The notes beneath the pieces are model-generated. The model was given only the letters and a program-made list of their open reading frames with translations, was not told the DNA's origin and did not search any database. Below, piece by piece: positions 8,516-17,174 of a stretch of DNA of 64,000 nucleotides. The number at the start of each line of letters is the position of its first letter. Position 1 is the stretch's first letter. The translations under genes and the position numbers were made by a program. This DNA is from Sphingobacteriaceae bacterium (GTDB taxonomy: Bacteria > Bacteroidota > Bacteroidia > B-17B0 > Aurantibacillaceae), in contig CANKBS010000014.1 in the NCBI GenBank assembly GCA_947480015.1, positions 38,512 to 102,511 of the forward strand, read 5' to 3'.

Positions 8516-9304
8516 ATGTCAGAGATTAAGGTGAATACAATGGCTGAGATGCTAGCCAAAGGTGAATTTCCGGAAATCCTCTTCTGGGTTGGCTGCAGCG
8601 GTAGTTTTGATGACCGTGCAAAAAAGATCACCAAAGCAATTGTTCGCATTTTAGATCATGTGAAAATTAAATTTGCTATTTTAGGTTCGGAAGAAGGCTG
8701 TACGGGCGATCCGGCCAAACGTGCAGGTAATGAATTTTTATTTCAAATGCAGGCCATGCAAAACATTTCGGTATTAAACGGCTACGAAATAAAAAAAATC
8801 GTGACCGGTTGTCCGCATTGTTTTAACACCCTTAAAAACGAATACCCTGCTTTGGGTGGTAAATACGAAGTGGTGCATCACACGCAATTAGTGCAGCAAC
8901 TCATCGACGAAGGCAAACTAAAAGTACAGGGTGGCGAATTCAAAGGCAAAAAAATTGTGTTTCACGACCCGTGTTATTTGGGCCGCGCTAACGACGTTTA
9001 CGAAGCCCCACGCGAGGTAATCAAAAAACTGGACGTGGAATTAGCCGAGATGAAACGTAGTCGCGCTAAAGGTTTATGCTGCGGTGCAGGTGGTGCACAA
9101 ATGTTTAAGGAATCTGAAAAAGGAACCAAAGAAGTAAATGTTGAACGTGCCGAAGAAGCTTTGGCTCTTGATCCGGATGTGATTGCTGTGGCTTGTCCGT
9201 TTTGTAATACCATGATGACCGATGGCGTGAAACATTTTAATAAAGAAGAAAAAACCAAAGTTCTCGATATTGCTGAATTAATCGTCAAGGCCAATGATCT
9301 CTAA
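8516..9304 (+). CDS. CCG-domain (Fe-S)-binding protein, HdrB/GlpC-like
   Basis: A 262-residue protein with two cysteine-rich (CCG) domains. The second is canonical: Cys153, the Cys188-Cys189-Gly pair and Cys227-x2-Cys230. The first is a variant: Cys27, a single Cys62 in EEGCTGD where CC is expected, and Cys99-x2-Cys102. In heterodisulfide reductase, GlpC and LutA such domains bind special Fe-S clusters and handle the substrate or pass electrons. Here it most likely pairs with the upstream membrane Fe-S protein to form a quinone-coupled oxidoreductase of unknown substrate. The last 11 nt overlap the start of the TPR lipoprotein gene. Confidence 0.82.
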   Translation: MSEIKVNTMAEMLAKGEFPEILFWVGCSGSFDDRAKKITKAIVRILDHVKIKFAILGSEEGCTGDPAKRAGNEFLFQMQAMQNISVLNGYEIKKIVTGCPHCFNTLKNEYPALGGKYEVVHHTQLVQQLIDEGKLKVQGGEFKGKKIVFHDPCYLGRANDVYEAPREVIKKLDVELAEMKRSRAKGLCCGAGGAQMFKESEKGTKEVNVERAEEALALDPDVIAVACPFCNTMMTDGVKHFNKEEKTKVLDIAELIVKANDL

Positions 9305-10337
9305 ACACCATTTCAGCGTTCTGCTTTTTTTAGGCGTTCTTTCCACTTTTTTGTTCACAGCGTGTAAAACAAACTCCGGCGATGTTGAGCTACAAGAAGA
9401 AAATCGTAAGTCGGATAGTATCAGCAACATTTTAAATTCTCCCGAACTAAAAGCGGTAAACGCCGAATTATTGCAAGCGCCTGATAATGCTGAACTTTAT
9501 CATAAACGAGCAAGTGTTTATTTAAAATTAAAATTACTCGCGGAGGCGGTGAATGATTCCAAGCGTGCCATTCGTTTGGATAGTGCGGTGGTGAAGTATT
9601 ACCTTACCTTGGCCGATGTTTATTTTAGTCAGAATAACACCCGCTTATCAAAAGAGTTGCTAGAAATTACCGTCACAAAATTTCCCGATAACATCGAAGC
9701 GCTCTTAAAATTATCTGAATTATATTTCCTCGTTCAGAAATATCAAAAGGGAATCGACTTTGTAAATAAGGCTTTAAAAATGGATGCGCATCTTGCCAAA
9801 GCTTACTATATAAAAGGCAGCATTTACCGCGAAAGTGGCGATACGGCTAAGGCCATCTCTAGTCTCGAAACCGCAGTAGAGCAAGATAATACCTATGAAG
9901 ATGCTTATTATGATATGGGTGTGATTTATGCGGCAAGGCGAAATCCCTTGGCTCTCGATTATTATCAAAATGTGCTTCGCATCAATCCCGAAAATCAAAA
10001 TGCAAAATATGCACGTGCTAAATTACTGCAAGATTTAGGTAAAACGGATGAGGCCATCAAGGAATACGACGTGATTTTAAGTACGAACAAAACTTGCGCC
10101 AACTGTTATTATAATTTAGGAGCCATTTATTTGGAACTAAAAAAGGATCCTGAAAAAGCATTGGAACAATTTACAAAAGCCATTGAGTGCGATCCAAACT
10201 ATGTGGAAGCTTATTTTGCCAGAGCTTACACGTATACCAAATTAAAAGATAAAGAAAGTGCCAAAGCCGATTATAACATGTGCTTAAAAATTCAACCTAA
10301 TTTTGAAGGGGCCATTCAGGGCCTGAATGAGCTGTAA
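9294..10337 (+). CDS. TPR-repeat lipoprotein
   Basis: A 347-residue protein. Lipoprotein signal with lipobox FTAC (Cys24). From about residue 60 to the end there are roughly eight tetratricopeptide repeats, seen as recurrent patterns such as AELYHKRASVYLKLKLLAEA, AKAYYIKGSIYRESGDTAKA and VEAYFARAYTYTKLKDKESA. TPRs mediate protein-protein contacts, and with the lipid anchor it should sit on a periplasmic membrane face as a scaffold. It overlaps the CCG-domain gene by 11 nt, which suggests translational coupling. Whether it assists the redox pair or is only co-transcribed is unknown. Confidence 0.82.
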   Translation: MISKHHFSVLLFLGVLSTFLFTACKTNSGDVELQEENRKSDSISNILNSPELKAVNAELLQAPDNAELYHKRASVYLKLKLLAEAVNDSKRAIRLDSAVVKYYLTLADVYFSQNNTRLSKELLEITVTKFPDNIEALLKLSELYFLVQKYQKGIDFVNKALKMDAHLAKAYYIKGSIYRESGDTAKAISSLETAVEQDNTYEDAYYDMGVIYAARRNPLALDYYQNVLRINPENQNAKYARAKLLQDLGKTDEAIKEYDVILSTNKTCANCYYNLGAIYLELKKDPEKALEQFTKAIECDPNYVEAYFARAYTYTKLKDKESAKADYNMCLKIQPNFEGAIQGLNEL

Positions 10338-10429
10338 ACATGGGCCTTTTCTAGTACGATTTATTTTGTGATAAAAAAGTTTAAGCTCAGTTATAAAATA
10401 ATAAATTTAAAAGATAGAAATACATTAAC

Positions 10430-11461
10430 ATGCAATTAGAAAAAAAACAGATTGGTCTTGCTTTGCAAGGAGGTGGCGCTCACGGCGCATTTACCTGGGG
10501 CGTATTGGATAGATTGCTGGAAGAAGATGCCATTGTAGCCGAGGCCATGTGTGGCACCAGTGCAGGCGCAGTGAATGCGGTTACCTGCGCCTATGGTTTA
10601 CATGTTGGCGGACCCCTAAAAGCAAAAGAACTCATGGAACAGCTCTGGCGTAAAATTGCGTTGAGTGGAAGTTTTTTATTTAAGCCGAGCATGTTTGATA
10701 AGGCCTATGGTAATGGCGATATTCATAATTCTCCGGGTTTTATGATGTTTAACACGCTTTCGCAGTTTTTATCACCTTATAATTTTAACCCCTTTAATTA
10801 CAACCCACTGCGTGACATCTTAAACGATCTCATCGATTTCGAGGAACTTCATTTATACAACAAAAAGAAACTATTTATTTGCGCCACTAATGTAAAAACC
10901 AATCGCGCCAAAATTTTCACCAATAAAGAAATTACCGTTGATGCCGTTTTAGCTTCCGCCTGTTTACCATTTTTATTTCAAGCGGTACAAATTGACGGCG
11001 AATTTTATTGGGATGGCGGGTATATGGGAAATCCTCCTATCTCCCCAATTATCACCAATACCAACATACGCGATATTGTATTAATCAAAATCAATTCCAT
11101 CAATATTAATTCGGTGCCAACTACCGCGCGTGATATAGCTGATCGCGTGAATGAGATTTCCTTTAACAGCAGTTTAATTAATGAGATGAAACTCATTCAC
11201 TACCGTAACGAACTCATTAGAAACGGTGTTTTAAAAACCGATAACAAAACCAACCGCGAAATATTTGTTCATACCATCTCGGGTTATGAAGCTTTGAGCC
11301 AAATGAGCCAAAGTTCAAAAATGAATATTTCATGGGAGTTTTTACTCGATCTGAAAGAAAAGGGCCGTCAAATAGCTGAAAAATGGATTAAGACCGATTA
11401 CAGCGAAGTTGGTTTAAAATCTACCTTCGATGTGGAAGAACACTTTTTTGGTAAATTGTAG
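10430..11461 (+). CDS. patatin-like phospholipase
   Basis: A 343-residue lipid acyl hydrolase. The oxyanion-hole motif GGGAHG is at residues 14-19, the nucleophile Ser44 lies in GTSAG, and the catalytic Asp195 is in WDGGYMGNPP, giving the Ser-Asp dyad of the patatin family. The N terminus has no signal peptide, so it acts inside the cell unless exported another way. Residues about 200-343 form a helical C-terminal part (RDIADRVNEI, SSKMNISWEFLLDLKEKGR) common in bacterial single-domain patatins. Substrates are probably membrane phospholipids or acyl esters. It stands alone between two short non-coding gaps. Confidence 0.92.
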   Translation: MQLEKKQIGLALQGGGAHGAFTWGVLDRLLEEDAIVAEAMCGTSAGAVNAVTCAYGLHVGGPLKAKELMEQLWRKIALSGSFLFKPSMFDKAYGNGDIHNSPGFMMFNTLSQFLSPYNFNPFNYNPLRDILNDLIDFEELHLYNKKKLFICATNVKTNRAKIFTNKEITVDAVLASACLPFLFQAVQIDGEFYWDGGYMGNPPISPIITNTNIRDIVLIKINSININSVPTTARDIADRVNEISFNSSLINEMKLIHYRNELIRNGVLKTDNKTNREIFVHTISGYEALSQMSQSSKMNISWEFLLDLKEKGRQIAEKWIKTDYSEVGLKSTFDVEEHFFGKL

Positions 11462-11560
11462 CTTGAGTCGCTTATTCTTGATATCATTTAACTTTCTTTA
11501 AATTCAGAAAGGTATAATTTTCTTAGTTTTACTTTTTATCAGGCAAAATACACCTTTTTA

Positions 11561-13450
11561 ATGGTTGAGTTTTTAAGAGACGCAGAAACGAAGGCAGGTT
11601 TTAAACGAGCCGTTACCATGTTTTTGCTGTGCCTCAGTTTTTGTGGTGTTTCTCAGGTTTACTACTCCATTAATCCCAAGTATTTAAAAAGCAAAAAGGA
11701 ACAGAACAATTGTGTTAGCCGATATAAATCTACTTATCCCGATACGACCTTAACCGAATTCAGCAATTTTACGCCGCGTAATTTTATGGGCAATATAGGC
11801 ATGCCTTCGCCTAATTTGTTATTGACTTATGGCACGGATAACATTGGTTTTCGCTTTTTTCAGCCTCCCACCGTTATTGACAAATACCGTGAAAATGAAA
11901 TCGACTATTACCGCAGTAAAGGTCCATATGCTAACCTCACCGGCATTGCCGGAAGTAAACAAATGCAGTCATTCGACATGTTGTTTACGCATACCTATCG
12001 CGATAAGGTAAATATCACACTCAAATTTAACCGTTATACATCCTTGGGTTATTATTCGAAACAGCAAAGCTATAACAACAAATTTTTCATGACCAGTAAT
12101 TACACTGAGAAGAAAAAACGGTATGGCTATTATTTGTATTTACTCAATAACAGCAATAAAAATCAAGAAAACGGAGGGATTAGCGATCGCAGTTTAAACG
12201 ATTCCACTTATTTAATAAGTAAAGAGTTGTTCCCGGTGCGCTTATCTGGTGCCAACCGCGATAATCGCGAGACCAAAATCATGATCAATCCTTGGTTTAG
12301 ACTTAATGTAAACAGTGATTCAACGCGCTTATTTGATCATTTTTTACAAGTCAAATCCAAATTTTCAACCAGCTCCTATCGCTACAAAGATAAAGGCATT
12401 AAGTACGATAAATTTTATAAAAATATTTACAGCGACTCAACTTTAACACTCGACAGTTCACACGTTCAGCAATTTATGAACGAATTAAATTATACTTTGT
12501 TATCAAGCAATCATGCTTTCGGTTTTTCTGCCGGTTACCGCAACGAGTTAAGTAAAGTATGGCAAAAAAGAGATACGGTTTTTTTAAATCATATGCTTTA
12601 TGCGGATTTAAATTTCAGTTCCGAAAAAGAACAGAAGGATACTTCGAAGCTTTTGAAACCATATGTTGAGAGTCGCTTCAATTACCAGTATATAGTAGGC
12701 GGAAGCAATGCGGGTAATTTTAAAATTGAAAACAATTCGTTTTATCATTTTAAACCAATGAAACACTGGACTGTTTTTTTTAATGCTCTTATTGAAAACA
12801 GAACAGCCGATTATATTTACCGCAATTGGAGCAGCAATAATTTTATTTGGAATACAAAATACTACGAACAACAAAAGCAGGTACAGGCTCAGTTAGGTAT
12901 TAAGTTTGGGAAAAGTTTCAGAATTTCGGTAATGAACCAAAGCATTAAAAACTTCCTCTACTTCGACAGTTTGGCGCTTCCGGCTCAATTTAAAGGCACT
13001 ATTAATAATCTGGTTTTGGATGTTAATTTCACTAAACTATTTTTTAAACATTTGGGTATTTCGCTCGATCATAAATATCAACTCACGTCTAAGCCTTCAT
13101 TGGTTCGCCTGCCACAAAATATCACGACGGCAAAATTATTTTATAACGGAAATTTATTCAAGAATAATCTGCAATTACAAATTGGCACACAAGTGCAGCT
13201 CTACGATGCATTTACAACTTACGATTACATGCCCTCCACGCAGGTGTTTTATTTGCAAGATAAAATTAAAACAAGTCAGTACCCTTATTTGGATGTCTAC
13301 TTAAACGCCCGTATTCATCCGGTATCCATATTTCTGAAAATGGAAAACGCTTTGCAGGGTTTGGTTGGACCAGCCTATTTCTTTGTGCCGGGCTATTATC
13401 AAACCGACAGAACCTTTCGATTCGGGATTAGCTGGATGTTCTTCGATTAG
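11561..13450 (+). CDS. putative porin (Bacteroidota outer-membrane beta-barrel family)
   Basis: A 629-residue outer-membrane protein. Residues 1-32 contain a signal peptide with a rather long n-region before FLLCLSFCGVSQ. A second Met just before that hydrophobic stretch would leave no positive charge, so the upstream ATG is kept. From about residue 100 the sequence alternates polar and hydrophobic residues in strand-like segments rich in Tyr and Asn, ending with FRFGISWMFFD, whose terminal aromatic residue is typical for barrel insertion by BamA. It matches the Bacteroidota putative porin family. The transported solute cannot be inferred. It lies alone, followed by a repeat-rich gap. Confidence 0.78.
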   Translation: MVEFLRDAETKAGFKRAVTMFLLCLSFCGVSQVYYSINPKYLKSKKEQNNCVSRYKSTYPDTTLTEFSNFTPRNFMGNIGMPSPNLLLTYGTDNIGFRFFQPPTVIDKYRENEIDYYRSKGPYANLTGIAGSKQMQSFDMLFTHTYRDKVNITLKFNRYTSLGYYSKQQSYNNKFFMTSNYTEKKKRYGYYLYLLNNSNKNQENGGISDRSLNDSTYLISKELFPVRLSGANRDNRETKIMINPWFRLNVNSDSTRLFDHFLQVKSKFSTSSYRYKDKGIKYDKFYKNIYSDSTLTLDSSHVQQFMNELNYTLLSSNHAFGFSAGYRNELSKVWQKRDTVFLNHMLYADLNFSSEKEQKDTSKLLKPYVESRFNYQYIVGGSNAGNFKIENNSFYHFKPMKHWTVFFNALIENRTADYIYRNWSSNNFIWNTKYYEQQKQVQAQLGIKFGKSFRISVMNQSIKNFLYFDSLALPAQFKGTINNLVLDVNFTKLFFKHLGISLDHKYQLTSKPSLVRLPQNITTAKLFYNGNLFKNNLQLQIGTQVQLYDAFTTYDYMPSTQVFYLQDKIKTSQYPYLDVYLNARIHPVSIFLKMENALQGLVGPAYFFVPGYYQTDRTFRFGISWMFFD

Positions 13451-13460
13451 CTTTTCCTCC

Positions 13461-13645
13461 AATTTGAACCACATAAGAAACATAAGAACACATTAGTTTT
13501 GTTTAGCCAATTTGAGGTTTTATGAGTTCAATTTATTTTACCTTCTTATATGCCCTTATTCGCGCCCTGAGCCATTTGCACTGAGTTAAGTCGAAGTGTA
13601 GTCGAAGGGTGCCTTATGCTCGCCATGAGCTGAGTCGAATGGTGG
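13461..13645. repeat. dispersed intergenic repeats downstream of porin gene
   Basis: Two familiar types of short repeat lie here. Bases 13464-13491 have an AACCACATAAGAAACATAAG-type tract. Bases 13563-13645 hold three related copies of a CTGAG...AAGTCGAAGGG-like motif (CCCTGAGCC..., CTGAGTTAAGTCGAAG, GAGCTGAGTCGAATGG). The latter is an imperfectly palindromic sequence scattered between genes of many bacteria. No gene is supported in this 236-bp gap. Confidence 0.55.
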
Positions 13646-13686
13646 TTCAAAAGTCCCCGATAGCGGATTTTAGATATTATTAACAG

Positions 13687-14160
13687 CTATTCGTGGTGGT
13701 ACTTTTCGCCCTTTAAAATGGTAAAAGCACGGTATAACTGTTCCACAAAAAACAAACGGATCATTTGATGTGAGAAGGTCATTCTGGAGAAAGAAAGCTG
13801 AAAATCGGCTCTTTCATAAATGCGTTCATCAAAGCCAAAAGGTCCGCCAATTAAGAAAATAAGACGTTTTGGAGAAGCGTTTTGTTTTTTCGACAGGTAG
13901 GCTGCAAATTCAGGTGAACTGAACTCCTTGCCCTTATCATCCAGTAATACCAGATGGTCTTCGGGCGTGATAACATTCAAAATAAGTTTCCCCTCTTCGG
14001 TTTTTTGTTCCTTCTGACTCCTTTGCCTAATGGCTTTTGGCACATTAATTGTCGTCATTTCAAAGGCAGTATAGTTCTTCAGCCTTTTGGTATAGTTTTC
14101 TATACCTTCGCTGAGGTAACTGTCCTGAGTTTTGTCAATTTGAAGCAAGATGATCTTCAT
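13687..14160 (-). CDS. rlmH: 23S rRNA (pseudouridine1915-N3)-methyltransferase
   Basis: A 157-residue SPOUT enzyme that methylates N3 of pseudouridine 1915 in helix 69 of 23S rRNA, using SAM. The N terminus MKIILLQIDKTQ, the knot motif FLIGGPFGFDERIYERADF and the end FSHQMIRLFFVEQLYRAFTI followed by LKGEKYHHE are the family hallmarks. The length is normal. The start ATG 14160 is divergent from the DUF4783 gene (42 bp between starts). The adjacency of rlmH with DUF4783 and nadC is, as far as I recall, common in Bacteroidota. Confidence 0.97.
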   Translation of the reverse strand: MKIILLQIDKTQDSYLSEGIENYTKRLKNYTAFEMTTINVPKAIRQRSQKEQKTEEGKLILNVITPEDHLVLLDDKGKEFSSPEFAAYLSKKQNASPKRLIFLIGGPFGFDERIYERADFQLSFSRMTFSHQMIRLFFVEQLYRAFTILKGEKYHHE

Positions 14161-14183
14161 GTTTTAAAGTTGCAAAATTTAAT

Positions 14184-14191
14184 TAAATTTG
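14184..14191 (+). promoter_or_regulatory. -7 box for DUF4783-nadC operon
   Basis: TAAATTTG, an exact TAnnTTTG match, ends 11 nt before the ATG at 14203. It fixes the start of the DUF4783 gene, because a longer in-frame reading that begins inside rlmH lies upstream of the promoter. Confidence 0.55.
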
Positions 14192-14202
14192 TAGGATACA
14201 TC

Positions 14203-14577
14203 ATGAAATTATTAATTAATATTTTTTACTTAGTCTTCAGTCTCTTTTTTACAGGAGCTGAGGTAAGCGATGATATTGTGGCTGCCATTAAACAAGGAAA
14301 AGCATCTGAATTGGTTAAATACTTTGATGAAAAAGTCTCTGTAAAGATCATCAATCAGGAAGATGTACTCAGTAAATCACAAGCTGAAGCCAACCTTCAA
14401 TTTTTCTTTGAAAAACATAGCGTTAAAAATTTCACGTCTTCTCACGTAAGTTCAGTTAATAATAGTTCCCAATACATTACCGGCTCTCTCGAAACTTCAA
14501 ATGGAAAATTCAGAGTCTCGGTTTTGATTAGAAGGAACTTAATTTCGCAATTTCGCATCGAAAACGATAATGACTGA
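14203..14577 (+). CDS. DUF4783 protein, secreted
   Basis: A 124-residue protein starting with a signal peptide (MKLLINIFYLVFSLFFTGAE), then a compact NTF2-like domain with DDIVAAIKQGKASELVKYFD, SKSQAEANLQFFFEKHSV and TSNGKFRVSVLIRRN. This fits DUF4783, a Bacteroidota family of periplasmic proteins with unknown function. An in-frame extension back to 13954 exists, but it runs through rlmH on the other strand and precedes the -7 box, so it is rejected. The last 8 nt overlap nadC, so both are translated from one mRNA. Confidence 0.85.
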   Translation: MKLLINIFYLVFSLFFTGAEVSDDIVAAIKQGKASELVKYFDEKVSVKIINQEDVLSKSQAEANLQFFFEKHSVKNFTSSHVSSVNNSSQYITGSLETSNGKFRVSVLIRRNLISQFRIENDND

Positions 14578-15439
14578 TTTTATTAAACTTCACCAATCAC
14601 ATTTTAATTTTAAACAGTTTATTGCGGCCGCATTTAAAGAGGATGTTGGCGATGGCGATCACACCTCCTTATCTACCATTCCTAAAAACCACCATGGAAA
14701 AATGCACTTGCTGGTGAAAGAAGATGGTATACTGGCCGGTGTAGAAGCGGCTAAACGCATCTTTAAAGAACTGGATAAGAATTTTAAACTAAAGTTTTTT
14801 TTACAAGATGGCACTACTGTAAAAAAAGGGGACATAGTTTTTATCGTTGAAGGCAACACGCAAAAATTATTAATGGCCGAGCGATTGGTTTTAAATATAA
14901 TGCAGCGCATGAGTGGCATTGCTACCAAAACCAATTATTTGCAAACCTTATGCAAGGGTACAAAAGCAACGGTTATTGATACCCGCAAAACAACTCCGGG
15001 ATTTCGCTTTTTCGAAAAATGGGCCGTGCTCATTGGTGGTGGATCCAATCACCGATATGGTTTGTTTGATATGATTCTTATTAAAGATAATCACATCGAT
15101 TTTGCAGGCGGAATTATTCCTGCAATTGATGCAGCTAATAAGTATCTGAAAACGAAACGAAAAAAACTACCCATTGAAGTGGAGACCAGAAATATTGAGG
15201 ACGTCAAACAAGTCATCAAACATGGTGCCGTGCAACGTATCATGCTCGATAATTACAGTCCCAAACAATGCCAGACAGCTGTAAAACTCATCAATGGTAA
15301 ATTTGAAGTAGAAGCTTCGGGTGGTATTACCGAAAAAAATATCAGCGCCTATGCCAAAACCGGTGTTGATTTTATTTCCATTGGTGCATTAACGCATCAT
15401 GTAAAAGGTCTTGATTTGAGTTTGAAAGCTATGAAATAA
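14570..15439 (+). CDS. nadC: quinolinate phosphoribosyltransferase (nicotinate-nucleotide pyrophosphorylase, carboxylating)
   Basis: A 289-residue enzyme that converts quinolinate and PRPP into nicotinate mononucleotide, CO2 and pyrophosphate in de novo NAD synthesis. Family signatures seen: AAFKEDVGDGDHTS near the N terminus, AERLVLNIMQRMSGIAT, the substrate-binding IDTRKTTPGFR, LIKDNHIDFAGG, IEVETRN, RIMLDNYSP and VEASGGITEKNI. Length and motif order are normal. It overlaps the DUF4783 gene by 8 nt. The aspartate oxidase (nadB) and quinolinate synthase (nadA) genes are not in the window. Confidence 0.97.
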   Translation: MTDFIKLHQSHFNFKQFIAAAFKEDVGDGDHTSLSTIPKNHHGKMHLLVKEDGILAGVEAAKRIFKELDKNFKLKFFLQDGTTVKKGDIVFIVEGNTQKLLMAERLVLNIMQRMSGIATKTNYLQTLCKGTKATVIDTRKTTPGFRFFEKWAVLIGGGSNHRYGLFDMILIKDNHIDFAGGIIPAIDAANKYLKTKRKKLPIEVETRNIEDVKQVIKHGAVQRIMLDNYSPKQCQTAVKLINGKFEVEASGGITEKNISAYAKTGVDFISIGALTHHVKGLDLSLKAMK

Positions 15440-15440
15440 A

Positions 15441-15785
15441 TTAGTACAGTTTCACGGCCAGTTTTAGAATTTCATTCAGACTTTTTAAGTCCACATCCAT
15501 TGCCGGATCGACATAAAACACTTTAATGGTATTTCTGCCTTCACTCTCCAGCTTTTTGTGTTTCATTTTATAGCCTTGTGCAAAGCCAATATAGGTTTTC
15601 CCGGTTTTTTTACCGATTGAAAAATAACAAAAGAGTTTATTATGAAAGCTGAAAAATGCCGTCTGGTATTTAAAACTCTCGCTAATGTGCGGCGAATAAT
15701 TTAAAAGATAAGTTCTTAAAAAAAGCAGACAACTTTGTTGAGGCTCTGTTAAACTAAAATAAAAATTATCAAGCCGATTTAACAT
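15441..15785 (-). CDS. DUF1801-domain protein
   Basis: A 114-residue protein. The start MLNRLDNFYFSLTEPQQSCL, the central ISESFKYQTAFFSFHNKLFC and FSIGKKTGKTYIGFAQG match the DUF1801 (YdhG-like) fold. The family's function is not established. I prefer ATG 15785 to an upstream in-frame start at 15866, since the extra residues would lie fully inside the end of the glycosyltransferase gene; with the chosen start the overlap is 17 bp. It is convergent with nadC with 1 bp between stops. Confidence 0.8.
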   Translation of the reverse strand: MLNRLDNFYFSLTEPQQSCLLFLRTYLLNYSPHISESFKYQTAFFSFHNKLFCYFSIGKKTGKTYIGFAQGYKMKHKKLESEGRNTIKVFYVDPAMDVDLKSLNEILKLAVKLY

Positions 15786-16854
15786 CCTTAAAAACTTGCA
15801 GGTACTTGTCGCGGAGAGCCATAACAGAAAACTTTTCTTCCACCGTTTTTCTTCCGGCTTTACCAATAGACGTTCTTAAATTTTTATCTTCTATAAGTTG
15901 ACACAAATAGTCAAACCATTCCTCATCATTCCTTGCTAAAAATCCGTTTTTTCCTTGCTCTATAATTTCTTTATTCACGCCAACGGCACTCAACACAGAT
16001 GGTAAGCCGCAGGCCATATAGGATAAGGCTTTTAAACCACATTTACCATTGGCCCAGGCATCATCGGGCAATGGCATTAATCCAATATCAAAACTATTCA
16101 GTTCATCCACCTCGGAATCTTCTGACCAGGCAGTGGCATCAATTTTTAGAATTTCATTTTTATAATCCGGATCGCCCATTATTTTAAAACCAATGGCATC
16201 GCCATATTTTTCTTTTAAACGTTTTAATACGGGAATTAATAATTCAAAATGTTTAAGGGTACTTATACTGCCGCTCCAACCAATATTAAGTTTCGGTTTA
16301 TTTCGGAGTTCAGGTTTTGATACATGAAAACTTGTGTCAATGCTCGTTGGTATAATCACTGTATTCGGATTTATATATTTTGCTTTTTCCGCCAGGTACT
16401 CGTTTCCGGCAATAACAACATGCGCGTATCTCAAGTTTTTAAAAAACTTTTCCGGCTTTTTGATCCACTCCCATTTTTTGTTACCCGGACTCGTATCGGC
16501 CAGCCAGATGCTATCGTCAAAATCAAAAATAACTTTAGCACCTGATTTGAATGCCCGTTTTTCAAAAAAACTTGTCCCGAAAAAAGAAGCCTCTCGTTGA
16601 ATAAAAAGGATGTCGAATTGACTAAAACGAAAACAATCTTTTATCCTGATTAAAATGGATTTGAATAAAATAAACACTTTGGCCAAAAAATTTCCTTTGG
16701 AATAAAAGAGTGTATCATCTTTTTCATTTAATAAGTAAGAAAATGTAAATTTAAATCCATTCTTTTCCAAATACGGCAAGTATTGTTCGAAGCGGTAACG
16801 CTGACTGGGCGAGCGTTTTGGGCGATGGGCGCAAAGAATGAGAACTTTTGACAT
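15769..16854 (-). CDS. glycosyltransferase, GT4-like (GT-B fold)
   Basis: A 361-residue glycosyltransferase. The N-terminal half starts with KVLILCAHRPKRSPSQRYRF and has FDILFIQREASFF and VIFDFDDSIW. The C-terminal donor-binding half has LNIGWSGSISTLKHFELLIP, FDIGLMPLPDDAWANGKCGL and KALSYMACGLPSVLSAVGVN, the pattern of GT4-family retaining transferases that use nucleotide sugars. It probably acts on a surface polysaccharide or glycolipid at the cytoplasmic face. No other polysaccharide gene is adjacent, only the DUF1801 gene, which overlaps its end. The start ATG 16854 follows the remnant toxin gene. Confidence 0.88.
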   Translation of the reverse strand: MSKVLILCAHRPKRSPSQRYRFEQYLPYLEKNGFKFTFSYLLNEKDDTLFYSKGNFLAKVFILFKSILIRIKDCFRFSQFDILFIQREASFFGTSFFEKRAFKSGAKVIFDFDDSIWLADTSPGNKKWEWIKKPEKFFKNLRYAHVVIAGNEYLAEKAKYINPNTVIIPTSIDTSFHVSKPELRNKPKLNIGWSGSISTLKHFELLIPVLKRLKEKYGDAIGFKIMGDPDYKNEILKIDATAWSEDSEVDELNSFDIGLMPLPDDAWANGKCGLKALSYMACGLPSVLSAVGVNKEIIEQGKNGFLARNDEEWFDYLCQLIEDKNLRTSIGKAGRKTVEEKFSVMALRDKYLQVFKDVKSA

Positions 16855-16866
16855 ATGTGAAGCGAC

Positions 16867-17174
16867 TTAGATCTGGTTAATTCTAGTATCAAATTTGCTT
16901 TTTTTTCGTTTCCCAAAGACTATAGCAAGAATCAAAACCCGAGGAATGGTTTTATCAATATTGAATGCACTAGATAAGGAAAGGAAGATAATTTTAAAGT
17001 TCTTATGTGACCGTATTTAATTTCGAAATAAGGATTGGTTTCAAGTATAGTTTTTATTTGTAAGAATTCTTCGAAGTATCTTTTTGACAGGGAGGGATTA
17101 ATTCGATAATAGTATTCTAATGCTTTATCAAGATCTTTTTGAGCTGAAAGTAAAAGGTTTACTTTAAAAGCCAT
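16867..17174 (-). pseudogene. ParE/RelE-family toxin, frameshifted near the C terminus
   Basis: The first 65 or so residues are a normal ParE-type toxin (MAFKVNLLLSAQKDLDKALE, RINPSLSKRYFEEFL and ending FPYLVH). After LVH the reading frame leaves the family pattern and stops at 16932. Inserting one T in CATTCAAT (bases about 16962-16969) restores FNIDKTIPRVLILAIVFGKR, the expected last strands, and runs to a stop at 16867. So one base, from a likely TTT run, is missing. This is either a real loss that inactivates the toxin or a homopolymer sequencing error. It overlaps the antitoxin gene by 11 nt. Confidence 0.72.

Noticed and set aside
13954..14202. N-terminal extension of the DUF4783 protein
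   Set aside because: It runs antisense through rlmH and upstream of the TAAATTTG promoter; the later ATG gives a signal peptide.
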